From JACTOJ01 sp032335695 (GTDB lineage: Bacteria; Bacillota; Clostridia; Clostridiales; Clostridiaceae), in the NCBI RefSeq assembly GCF_032335695.1, contig NZ_JACTOJ010000062.1, positions 1 to 5,004 on the forward strand: 5,004 nucleotides of DNA, in the 5' to 3' direction. The notes under the pieces were generated by a model, which saw nothing but the letters and a program-made list of their open reading frames with translations, was not told the DNA's origin and did no database searches. A program made the translations under genes and the position numbers. Positions 1 through 4,484 of the stretch are shown piece after piece (the first letter of the stretch is position 1; each line of letters opens with the position of its first letter).

Positions 1-154
1 CGTCTGTTTCCATTATAACATGCTGTCTATCATATAGGTAATTTGTTATTTCTGGCGCATACCCATTAGTAGATTTTTTTATAGTTTTGCTAAGCCTTAA
101 GTCATCACCATTATAGGCATATTCGGTAATGGTTCTAGTCCCTGACTTAAGTAT
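1..154 (-). pseudogene. RHS/YD-repeat protein fragment, runs off left edge
   Basis: The minus strand is open from an in-frame TAG (155-157) to the window edge. From about position 145 it reads SGTRTITEYAYNGDDLR, followed by LSKTIKKSTNGYAPEITNYL and then YDRQHVIMETD. The pattern YxYNGDDLRxSKT...YLYD...VIxETD is the YD/RHS repeat seen in RHS and wall-associated polymorphic toxins, large secreted or surface beta-cage proteins that carry a variable C-terminal toxin. Only about 50 residues are visible; the protein continues to the left, so the core end and any toxin lie outside. There is no start codon of its own: upstream sequence switches directly to a tyrosine-recombinase frame, so the piece is 5'-truncated by a recombination event. 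The family call rests on motif recognition and is fairly sure. Whether the gene to the left is otherwise functional cannot be seen. Confidence 0.8.
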
Positions 155-239
155 CTACAATATAGCTTTCTATTGTTATTATGCCCTTTCCGTCTTCCTG
201 TAGGTATATCTTGAATCTTTGCACCAGTTCATTTATCAT
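147..239 (-). pseudogene. Tyrosine recombinase N-terminal fragment (30 codons)
   Basis: An ATG at 239 opens a 30-codon frame ending in TAA at 147-149. It starts MINELVQRFKIYLQEDGK and ends GIITIESYIVDT. This resembles the beginning of XerC/D-like phage integrases, whose SAM-like core-binding domain starts with a helix of the form FxxYLxxxGKSxxTIxSYxxD. The family is normally around 300 residues with catalytic R, H, R and Y far downstream; none of that is here, so the fragment cannot be active. It breaks off just where the RHS-like frame begins, giving a chimaera of two unrelated genes. No good Shine-Dalgarno sequence precedes the ATG. The match is short, so the family call is moderate; a chance small ORF is the alternative. 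Confidence 0.55.
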
Positions 240-268
240 GCTTATTTGATTCTTTCATTGTCTTCGGC

Positions 269-290
269 AAAAAAAGTGCCCCTTGGGCAC
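269..290 (-). terminator. Rho-independent terminator, minus strand
   Basis: On the minus strand, GTGCCC and GGGCAC (plus-strand arms 276-281 and 285-290) form a perfect 6-bp GC-rich stem with a 3-nt loop, followed at once by seven T residues (269-275). This is a textbook intrinsic terminator. It would end minus-strand transcripts coming from the relic genes at higher coordinates, and it insulates the recombinase/RHS fragment at 1-239. Confidence 0.75.
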
Positions 291-291
291 G

Positions 292-339
292 TCCTCTTCG
301 GGGGATTAATTAAGCATAACATTTTCAATCAAGCTTAAT
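292..339. other. Two further hairpins next to the terminator
   Basis: On the plus strand TCCTC (292-296) pairs with GGGGA (301-305), including one U-G pair, around a UUCG tetraloop closed by C-G, an unusually stable loop. Beside it ATTAAGC (309-315) and GCTTAAT (333-339) form a perfect 7-bp stem with a 17-nt loop. Together with the terminator this makes three adjacent stem-loops with no coding potential. They may be the structured end of a mobile element or a small RNA; I do not recognise it. Confidence 0.4.
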
Positions 340-381
340 GAGCGCCAGCAAATGTAGCTCTCTTTTTTTAAAATTTATATG

Positions 382-561
382 TTATTCCATGAACTCCATG
401 ATAATTATTTGGTCGCAATAGCCTCTTTTTATGTTCCCGCAATACATCATTTTATTTACTTCTTTAAATACTATATCTCTTATTTGATGTCCATACAACT
501 TAGTAAAATCATACCAATTCTCTTTAAATACTTTTTTATGAATTTTACTATCTGCATATTT
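382..561 (-). pseudogene. IS91-like transposase N-terminal (zinc-binding domain) fragment
   Basis: A 59-codon open frame lies between stops at 562-564 and 382-384. Its middle reads KKVFKENWYDFTKLYGHQIR, then DIVFKEVNKMMYCGNIKRGY. This resembles the N-terminal transposase zinc-ribbon domain of IS91/IS801-type transposases, where a helix of the form W..F...YG..IR..V..EV.K.L.CG is followed by several Cys-x-x-Cys pairs. Those downstream cysteines and the Y2 catalytic region are missing. After about residue 50 the frame degenerates (QIIIMEFME, stop), while another frame there reads HGITYKF, suggesting frameshifts. There is no start codon in frame. This is a dead remnant of a full-length gene of several hundred codons. 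It reads on the same strand as the other relics in the flanks. The plus-strand reading of this stretch is a shadow. Confidence 0.55.
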
Positions 562-701
562 TTAGATTCTACAGCTAGTTTTATAGTTATATAGTTTTAT
601 AATTCCTTAATTAAGTTCTCCAACATAATTTTCTTGAGACTTAAAGCTAGAAAAAATGAGCCCTCTAGTGCTCCTTCACGATATACTTTCCTATACATTA
701 A
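562..701. other. Short intergenic stretch without recognised content
   Basis: About 140 bp of A+T-rich sequence lies between the IS91-like relic and the 702-742 terminator. No frame longer than about 30 codons and no protein similarity is visible. A 4-bp GAGC/GCTC pairing on the minus strand, with its T-rich tail at 651-656, is too weak to call a terminator. Confidence 0.4.
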
Positions 702-742
702 AAAAGAGTTAATGCTCCTTGATAGGAAACATTAACTCTTTT
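702..742 (-). terminator. Long perfect hairpin, likely bidirectional terminator
   Basis: AAAAGAGTTAATG (702-714) and CATTAACTCTTTT (730-742) are perfect 13-bp inverted arms. The 15-nt loop contains a further TCCT/AGGA pairing (716-719 with 724-727). On the minus strand the stem ends in CTCTTTTTTAATG, a run of six T; on the plus strand it ends in four T. It fits a terminator for minus-strand transcription through the 841-981 relic, and may work both ways. Confidence 0.7.
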
Positions 743-779
743 ATCATTGTTATAATATATATTTATCCTCTATTTTAAA

Positions 780-906
780 TTCAGTTGATTTAGCCATTCT
801 TTACAGCTTTTCAATCTGAATGGTATTCTTATTCACATTCTCATAAATATCTGTTTTCAGATGCGTTATTGTTGCTTTTTAATATAGTTCCACTGATTGA
901 TGTATT
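780..906. repeat. Diverged dispersed repeat, copy 1 (pairs with 4286-4413)
   Basis: This 127-bp stretch aligns almost without gaps to 4286-4413. The best-conserved part shares TTTTTAATATAGTTC and, by hand count, 48 of 57 positions over about 850-906. Homology continues, weaker, to the 780 end (GATTTAGCC against CTTTAGCC). The two copies are in direct orientation and lie on opposite sides of the tandem 187-bp array and the IS66 element. Confidence 0.65.
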
Positions 907-981
907 ATATTTTCCCATTATCATTTCTATTGAAATGTTTATTACTTGGTTCTTTATCCTCTGAATATGGGTATCTATTAA
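841..981 (-). pseudogene. Decayed coding-like segment of unknown family, copy 1
   Basis: A 46-codon frame lies between stops at 982-984 and 841-843. It contains GKYNTSISGTILKSNNN followed by ASENRYL. The second copy at 4324-4431 reads VNTSFKRTILKSDDNTSENR in the equivalent frame, so NTS...TILKS(N/D)(N/D)N(A/T)SENR is preserved. Past the stop this copy continues ECE-stop-EYH where the other copy reads DCEQEWH. This copy therefore has at least two stops at positions that are sense codons in its relative. That pattern suggests the 3' end of a real but unrecognised gene that has decayed. There is no start codon or ribosome binding site. I cannot name the family; a non-coding repeat that merely happens to be open is the alternative. 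Confidence 0.35.
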
Positions 982-984
982 TCA

Positions 985-1120
985 ACTACATTGATTAATT
1001 ATTTTTTATATCCCTGTATCAATTATTATTTTTTCATCTGTATTTATTATATTTTCTATTGAAATATATTTATTATTTATTTCAATCTTATATCTTCTTA
1101 TCAGTCATATGTCCCCTACC
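985..1120. other. Very A+T-rich spacer, no gene recognised
   Basis: This spacer is dominated by T and A on both strands. On the minus strand a short open stretch reads KIEINNKYISIENIINTDEK before a stop, but it has no recognised family and its amino-acid bias (I, N, K) is what random A+T-rich DNA gives. TTCTATTGAAAT occurs at about 926-937 and again at about 1054-1065, a minor short repeat. No promoter, RNA gene or terminator can be supported. Confidence 0.4.
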
Positions 1121-1169
1121 CCCAGTTACAATTTCCTAGTTCCTAGTTCCCATTTCCAAGTCCCAAGTC
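1121..1169. repeat. Degenerate heptanucleotide tandem repeat (7 units)
   Basis: Seven consecutive 7-bp units can be read on the plus strand: CCCAGTT, ACAATTT, CCTAGTT, CCTAGTT, CCCATTT, CCAAGTC, CCAAGTC. The two exact pairs and the shared CC(N)A(G)T(T) frame show expansion in steps of seven. On the minus strand this is a G-rich run of AACTAGG/GACTTGG type, preceded by GGGGGTAGGGG (1113-1123). It is the only G/C-rich block in an otherwise A+T-rich spacer. Reading it as protein gives no sensible product. Confidence 0.7.
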
Positions 1170-1248
1170 ATTATACTCAACTATATTATTTATATGTTTT
1201 ATCATATCAATTCTTTTTATTTTTTAGTGCTTTTATACTACATATTAT

Positions 1249-1393
1249 GTTCCCAATTCCATTAACTTTTAAGTGGAATTATCGAGTCTAGGTCTTCCTA
1301 GCTTATCAGGCTACACATATCTTCTATGCTCGTTTTACTAGCTTCTAGAGATGCCTGTTCTAATTATCCAGGAAATCCTTTATTAGATGCCTT
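1249..1393 (+). repeat. Tandem 187-bp structured repeat, unit A
   Basis: This is the first unit of an array. It aligns without any gap to 1436-1580 at a constant offset of 187 bp, with 126 of 145 positions identical by hand count. Plus-strand hairpins visible in it are: AATTCCATT/AAGTGGAATT (1255-1263 with 1271-1280); CTAGG-TCTT-CCTAG (1288-1301); GCT/AGC around CGTTTTACT (1328-1342), enclosed by CAGGC/GCCTG (1307-1311 with 1353-1357); and AGG-AAAT-CCT (1370-1379). There is no open frame through it in any unit. The sequence up to the next unit (1394-1435) is also related between units, so the true repeat length is the full period. Confidence 0.75.
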
Positions 1394-1435
1394 CATCTGT
1401 CCAAGCATTAAAGACTTTATCCTGTATATATTATT

Positions 1436-1580
1436 GTTCCCAATTGCATTAACTTTCAAGTGGAATTATTGAACCTAGGTTTTCCTTGCATATCAGGGTA
1501 CACATCTCTTCTATGCTCGTTTTACTGGCTCCTAAAGATGCCTGTTCTAATTATCCAGGAAGTCCTTTATCAGGTACTTA
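1436..1580 (+). repeat. Tandem 187-bp structured repeat, unit B (split by IS66)
   Basis: Second unit of the array. Its 3' part was separated by the IS66 insertion and resumes at 4050. Before insertion it read on into TATCTACTGAAACGTTAAC and then unit C. Compared with unit A, the apical stem GCT/AGC has become GCT/GGC (1515-1529), keeping pairing as U-G only on the plus strand. CTAGG/CCTTG and CAGG/CCTG pairings are kept with one mismatch. AGG-AAGT-CCT (1557-1566) retains the last hairpin. Confidence 0.75.
1573..1580. repeat. IS66 target-site duplication, left copy (GGTACTTA)
   Basis: GGTACTTA here is repeated exactly at 4042-4049, immediately outside the other end of the element. Eight base pairs is the duplication length characteristic of IS66-family transposition. 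An exact pair indicates one simple insertion event with no later rearrangement at either end. Confidence 0.93.
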
Positions 1581-1602
1581 GTAAGCGTCTAATAAGACAG
1601 TG
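1581..1602 (+). repeat. IS66 left terminal inverted repeat
   Basis: Compared with the reverse complement of 4020-4041, the first seven bases (GTAAGCG) are identical and 14 of 22 positions match overall. GTAA at the tip is the usual IS66-family end. Confidence 0.85.
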
Positions 1603-1613
1603 AATAGAAAGTG

Positions 1614-1643
1614 TTGAAAAAGTATGAGATAATTTTCTAAAAT
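1614..1643 (+). promoter_or_regulatory. Probable sigma-A promoter of tnpABC
   Basis: TTGAAA (1614-1619) and TAAAAT (1638-1643), each 5 of 6 to consensus, are separated by 18 bp. It lies inside the element just within the left repeat and 53 bp before tnpA, so the operon brings its own promoter. In such A+T-rich DNA chance matches are common, which limits confidence. Confidence 0.5.
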
Positions 1644-1646
1644 CAA

Positions 1647-1683
1647 TTTTCAAGTTTTTCAAGTAACTTTAAAAACTTGAAAA
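1647..1683 (+). promoter_or_regulatory. Perfect 13-bp inverted repeat abutting the tnpA ribosome binding site
   Basis: TTTTCAAGTTTTT (1647-1659) and AAAAACTTGAAAA (1671-1683) pair perfectly around an 11-nt loop. The right arm ends directly at AAGGAGG (1684-1690), the tnpA Shine-Dalgarno sequence. In mRNA the hairpin would sit at the edge of the ribosome site; in DNA it could be an operator. No T-run follows on the plus strand, so it is not a plain terminator. Leader hairpins that limit transposase translation are known in other insertion sequences; that this one does so is inference. Confidence 0.6.
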
Positions 1684-1696
1684 AAGGAGGTTTTAG

Positions 1697-1993
1697 ATGG
1701 ATACGCGCAAAATATCACAAGATTATAGAATGAATAAATGGATTAATCTCATCCAAGAATGCCACGATAGTGGCGACGGTATAAGAGCCTGGTGCAGAAA
1801 TAATGGTATTAAAACTAATAGCTACTATTATTGGCTTAGAAAAATTCGTGTAGCTGCTTGCAAAGCACTTCCTTCCTCAAGCAATCAACAACAAATAGTA
1901 CCTATAGAAATGCCTAAAGTTGTGGAAATTCACAATACTGCTTCAAATACATTAATTGAAAGTACCTTAAGGTTTTTGAAAAATGATCGGTGA
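1697..1993 (+). CDS. tnpA: IS66 TnpA accessory protein (helix-turn-helix type)
   Basis: This 98-residue protein is the first of the three IS66 proteins. TnpA is needed together with TnpB and TnpC for full transposition in classical members, presumably as a DNA-binding partner. Residues 13-50 hold the helix-turn-helix-like segment, with WINLIQECHDSGDGIRAWC followed by NNGIKTNSYYYWLRKIR; the SG...WC...NGI...YYWLRK pattern is typical. RVAACKALP (51-59) follows the HTH as usual. The remainder is low in conservation and ends TLIESTLRFLKNDR. Many relatives are somewhat longer, about 110-125 residues, so a segment of about 20 residues may be missing between 66 and 76. The start is set by a strong AAGGAGG at 1684-1690, six bases before the ATG. 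The gene overlaps tnpB by 11 bp. Confidence 0.9.
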   Translation: MDTRKISQDYRMNKWINLIQECHDSGDGIRAWCRNNGIKTNSYYYWLRKIRVAACKALPSSSNQQQIVPIEMPKVVEIHNTASNTLIESTLRFLKNDR

Positions 1994-2339
1994 TATTTCG
2001 AAAGCTGACAAAATATACATAGCTACTGGATATACAGATATGAGAAAATCCATAGATGGACTAGCAGGAACTGTACAGAAAAACTTTAAATTAGACCCCT
2101 TTGAAAATAGTTTATTTCTATTTTGTGGTCGTAAACGAGATCGCATGAAAGTTCTTTATTGGGAAGGTGATGGCTTTATTCTTCTTTATAAAAGATTAGA
2201 AAGCGGTAGCTTTCAGTGGCCTAAAGATGCTGACGCAGTAAAATCTATTACCCAGCAAGAGTTTCGTTGGCTCTTAGAAGGGTTGGCAATTAATCAACCA
2301 AAAGCAGTAAAAAAAGTTAATATTAATTCAATAATTTAG
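1983..2339 (+). CDS. tnpB: IS66 TnpB accessory protein (IS66 Orf2 family)
   Basis: The 118-residue product is full length for the IS66 Orf2 family. Its hallmark motifs are all present: GYTDMRKSIDGLAG (residues 16-29), NSLFLFCGRKRDRMKVLYWE (42-61), then GDGFILLYKRLE and GSFQWP up to residue 80. The family is required alongside TnpC for transposition, but its biochemical activity is not established. The ATG lies 11 bp inside the end of tnpA (sequence AAATGATCGGTGA), which suggests translational coupling. Only a weak AAGG at 1969-1972 precedes it. An 87-bp gap separates it from tnpC. The call is secure from the motifs and from its position between tnpA and tnpC. Confidence 0.95.
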   Translation: MIGDISKADKIYIATGYTDMRKSIDGLAGTVQKNFKLDPFENSLFLFCGRKRDRMKVLYWEGDGFILLYKRLESGSFQWPKDADAVKSITQQEFRWLLEGLAINQPKAVKKVNINSII

Positions 2340-2426
2340 TGTTAGAAAAATCTGAAATCATGAGGTTTTCCAATTATTAGTGATATACTATAATAAAGAA
2401 AAACGTGTAAAGGAACTGTCTCAACT

Positions 2427-4067
2427 ATGATTACAGAAAAAGATATTTTAGAGTTAAAAAATCGCATAATACAGTTAGAGCAAGAAAACAAATCTCTTCA
2501 TGAGACAGTTGATTTTCTAACACGAAAGCTTTTTGGAAGAAGCAGTGAAAAAACTTCTGCAATAGAAGGGCAGCTTTCTATTTTTAATGAAGCAGAAGTT
2601 GAAAATAATCCTGCAGCACCTGAACCTAATTTGCAGGATGTATCAAATTATAAACGTAAGAAATTTAAGGGACAAAAAGCAGAATTATTAAAAGACCTTC
2701 CACATGATACAGTATTATGCCGTTTAGATGAAGAAGATCGTTTCTGCGAAAAATGTGGAACACCTCTAATTAGCATTGGTAAAGAATTTATAAGGACAGA
2801 AATAGAGTTTATACCTGCCAAGGTTAGAGTTATTGACTACTATCGTCAAACTTATGAATGTAGAAAATGTCGTAAAAAAGGTCTTCCTTATATAGAGAAA
2901 TCACCAATGCCATACCCAGTTGTTCAGCATTCTATGGCTTCGCCATCTTCTGTAGCACATATTATGTACAGTAAATATGTAAACGCCCTTCCACTATATC
3001 GTCAAGAGAAGGAATGGCAAAACCTAGGTGTGAGGCTTAGCCGAGCAACTATGAGTAATTGGATTATAGTCGCAGCTACTAACTGGTTCATGCCATTAAC
3101 AAAGCTCATGAGACAAAAGTTAGTAAATAGCACCCACCTACATGCTGATGAAACACCTGTCCAAGTGCTTATGGAACCTGGAAGGAAAAATACAACTGAA
3201 TCCTATATGTGGGTATATAGCACTCATGCAGCTAGTGAAACACCAATAAGGTTATTTGATTATAAGCCTTCAAGAAGTGGTGATTGTCCCCAGAAATTTT
3301 TAGAAGGCTTTAAGGGATATCTTCATACAGATTGTTATCAAGGGTACAACAAAGTTCCAGGAATAACAAGATGTTTGTGCTGGGCTCATCTTAGAAGATA
3401 TTTCGTTGAAGCACTGCCAAAAGACATAAGTAGCTCGGAAGCTACGCTTCCTGAAATAGGTATTGGATTTTGTAACAAACTATTTAAAGAAGAAGAATTA
3501 ATCAAAGATTTGTTGCCAAATGAACGAAAAACTAAGCGTCTTGAAAAGGAAAAACCTATTTTAGATGCCTTTTGGTCGTGGATAAATTCAATAAGAAATA
3601 GTTATCTTCCAAAATCTAAGATAGGAAAAGCCATTGAATATGCCGTTAAAAATAAAGAAGGTTTCATGAACTATTTGCTAGATGGTAATTGTGCAATTTC
3701 TAATAATTTATCAGAAAATAGCATAAGACCTTTTACTCTAGGAAGAAAAAATTGGCTATTTTCAGGTAGTCCAAAAGGTGCAGAAGCAAGCGCAGCGGTT
3801 TATAGCATAATTGAAACAGCAAAAGCTAATGGATTAGAGCCTTATAGTTATCTAGAGTTTATATTTAAAAATCTTCCAGGCGTTCAGTTTGAAGCACATC
3901 CAGAATTCTTAGAAGACTATTTACCTTGGGATCATGGGTTCAATCTTCTTGTAAAAAGAATAACTAATCACAAAAATTGTGACCACCCTTACGGATGGTC
4001 CATTATTTTTAATTGTACACACATGGTAATTTATCGCTTACGGTACTTATATCTACTGAAACGTTAA
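2427..4067 (+). CDS. tnpC: IS66 TnpC transposase (DDE), with aberrant C-terminal read-through
   Basis: This is the catalytic transposase, 546 residues as read. Residues 5-36 form a leucine-zipper-like coiled coil (ILELKNRIIQLEQENKSLHE). A zinc finger follows, with CEKC at 107-110 and CRKC at 145-148. The DDE residues are likely D241 (HADETPVQVL), D302 (LHTDCYQGY) and E430 (NNLSENSIRPF), with the CWAHLRRYF motif at 318-326. The family C-terminal domain (GLEPYSYLEFIFKNLPG) reaches HPEFLEDYLPW at 491-501. After W501 the sequence stops looking like the family. The last eight residues are encoded by flanking DNA because the frame crosses the element end at 4041. A -1 frame from 3932 reads SWVQSSCKKNN and stops at 3965-3967, a normal-looking ending, so a one-base deletion near 3930 is likely. 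All catalytic residues lie upstream. AAAGGA at 2409-2414 precedes the ATG by 12 bases. Confidence 0.93.
   Translation: MITEKDILELKNRIIQLEQENKSLHETVDFLTRKLFGRSSEKTSAIEGQLSIFNEAEVENNPAAPEPNLQDVSNYKRKKFKGQKAELLKDLPHDTVLCRLDEEDRFCEKCGTPLISIGKEFIRTEIEFIPAKVRVIDYYRQTYECRKCRKKGLPYIEKSPMPYPVVQHSMASPSSVAHIMYSKYVNALPLYRQEKEWQNLGVRLSRATMSNWIIVAATNWFMPLTKLMRQKLVNSTHLHADETPVQVLMEPGRKNTTESYMWVYSTHAASETPIRLFDYKPSRSGDCPQKFLEGFKGYLHTDCYQGYNKVPGITRCLCWAHLRRYFVEALPKDISSSEATLPEIGIGFCNKLFKEEELIKDLLPNERKTKRLEKEKPILDAFWSWINSIRNSYLPKSKIGKAIEYAVKNKEGFMNYLLDGNCAISNNLSENSIRPFTLGRKNWLFSGSPKGAEASAAVYSIIETAKANGLEPYSYLEFIFKNLPGVQFEAHPEFLEDYLPWDHGFNLLVKRITNHKNCDHPYGWSIIFNCTHMVIYRLRYLYLLKR
3981..4010 (+). terminator. Hairpin with T-rich tail near the IS66 right end
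   Basis: GACCA and TGGTC (3981-3985, 3996-4000) pair, with CC/GG continuing after one mismatch and a TTAC loop. CATTATTTTT follows. It would end the tnpABC transcript just before the right terminal repeat if the ancestral tnpC stop was at 3965-3967. As the gene now reads, the hairpin lies inside the coding frame. Confidence 0.5.
4020..4041 (-). repeat. IS66 right terminal inverted repeat
   Basis: The sequence ends in CGCTTAC at 4035-4041, the exact complement of the left tip; 14 of 22 positions match the left repeat overall. The tnpC reading frame runs straight through it. Confidence 0.85.
4042..4049. repeat. IS66 target-site duplication, right copy (GGTACTTA)
   Basis: Exact match to 1573-1580. 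It fixes the right boundary of the element at 4041. Positions 4050 onward continue unit B of the tandem array. Confidence 0.93.
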
Positions 4068-4090
4068 CACTCTTATCATACACGTACTAT

Positions 4091-4235
4091 AGCCATGAAC
4101 CAATCAACTTATAAGCGAAATCATTAAATCTAGGCTTTCTTAGCTTACCAATCTACACATTGCTTTCAGCCTTGTTTTACTGGCTTCTAAAGATTGTAGT
4201 ATTGATTAGCAAGGAAATCCTTTATCACATACTTA
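4091..4235 (+). repeat. Tandem 187-bp structured repeat, unit C
   Basis: Third and most diverged unit. After removing the 2461-bp element and one duplication copy, its CTAGG lies 186 bp after that of unit B, so it keeps the array period. The hairpins persist with different bases: CTAGG-CTTT-CTTAG (4130-4143) has a G-U pair on the plus strand; AGCC/GGCT (4168-4171 with 4182-4185) replaces GCT/AGC; CAATCT/AGATTG (4149-4154 with 4191-4196) replaces CAGGC/GCCTG, though shifted by a few bases; and AAGG-AAAT-CCTT (4211-4222) is extended by one pair. GTTTTACT and TCCTTTAT are invariant in all three units. The 5' stem of units A and B is not evident here. Confidence 0.65.
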
Positions 4236-4285
4236 TACTTGAGGAACTGCTGAAAAGATTTTAATCACCTATCAATTTCTATGTA

Positions 4286-4413
4286 AATCAGTAGCTTTAG
4301 CCTTTATTCAACACTTTTAAAATTTAATGCCACTCTTGTTCACAGTCTTTAAAATCTCTGTTTTCTGATGTGTTATCGTCGCTTTTTAATATAGTTCTTT
4401 TGAACGATGTATT
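4286..4413. repeat. Diverged dispersed repeat, copy 2 (pairs with 780-906)
   Basis: This 128-bp stretch starts about 50 bp after unit C and is in direct orientation to copy 1. GCTTTTTAATATAGTTC and GATGTATT are shared, and the two align over their whole length with declining identity toward the 4286 side. Homology extends beyond the stop codon of the coding-like frame below, so the duplicated piece included DNA downstream of that frame. Confidence 0.65.
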
Positions 4414-4431
4414 TACTGCATATATTAACTG
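4324..4431 (-). pseudogene. Coding-like segment of unknown family, copy 2 (3' end only)
   Basis: A 35-codon frame starts after a TAG at 4432-4434 and ends in TAA at 4324-4326. It reads VNTSFKRTILKSDDNTSENR and then DFKDCEQEWH. It is the counterpart of 841-981 but lacks that copy's internal stops, so it preserves the original C-terminus better. There is no start codon, and its 5' side abuts the terminator at 4434-4475, so it cannot be expressed as part of the upstream transcript. I do not recognise the family. Differences between the copies are conservative (N/D, A/T), which hints at past protein-level constraint but is too short to prove it. Confidence 0.35.
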
Positions 4432-4433
4432 CT

Positions 4434-4475
4434 AAAAAATAATGAACCAGCTTACTTAAATTCAGCTGATTCATT
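4434..4475 (-). terminator. Rho-independent terminator downstream of the SUKH gene
   Basis: On the minus strand AATGAATCAGCT pairs with AGCTGGTTCATT over 12 bp, with one G-U pair (plus-strand arms 4441-4452 and 4464-4475). The loop is 11 nt, and A followed by six T (4434-4440) comes next. The G-U pair exists only on the minus strand, supporting that orientation. It lies about 140 bp after the SUKH stop codon and is the natural end of that transcript. Confidence 0.75.
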
Positions 4476-4484
4476 TCATCTTTT

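Larger units (their letters stand above)
1581..4041 (+). mobile_element. IS66-family insertion sequence, 2461 bp
   Basis: The element is bounded by GTAAGCG at the left and CGCTTAC at the right, with an exact 8-bp direct duplication outside. It carries the three-gene set tnpA-tnpB-tnpC that defines classical IS66 members, as opposed to tnpC-only members. Its length agrees with the usual 2.5 kb. The genes run opposite to the relic genes in the flanks. The exact duplication and intact tnpA, tnpB and catalytic tnpC residues suggest a fairly recent insertion. The one visible defect is the 3' end of tnpC, which overruns the right terminus. The insertion point is inside unit B of the 187-bp tandem array. 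Confidence 0.95.

Noticed and set aside
379..594. Plus-strand 71-codon open frame
   Set aside because: It is the complement of the IS91-like relic, has no family-like sequence and no ribosome binding site; its composition (F, I, Y) is typical of antisense A+T-rich DNA.
1109..1291. Plus-strand 60-codon open frame
   Set aside because: It runs over the heptad repeat and into unit A, has no Shine-Dalgarno sequence and is not preserved in units B or C.
1249..1580. CRISPR array
   Set aside because: The units are about 187 bp with diverged repeats and related spacers, not 25-40 bp identical repeats with unique spacers, and no cas gene is seen.
1249..1580. Integron attC-like cassette array
   Set aside because: The core sites (GTTRRRY with its complement) do not occur at matching positions in each unit, and there are no cassettes between units.
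2344..2370. Weak hairpin between tnpB and tnpC
   Set aside because: GAAAAATCT and AGGTTTTCC pair at 8 of 9 positions including a G-U, but the stem is A/U-rich and lacks a T-run, so no function can be argued.
2381..2394. Internal promoter before tnpC (TATAAT at 2389-2394)
   Set aside because: The -10 match is perfect but no acceptable -35 lies 16-18 bp upstream, and such hexamers are frequent at this base composition.
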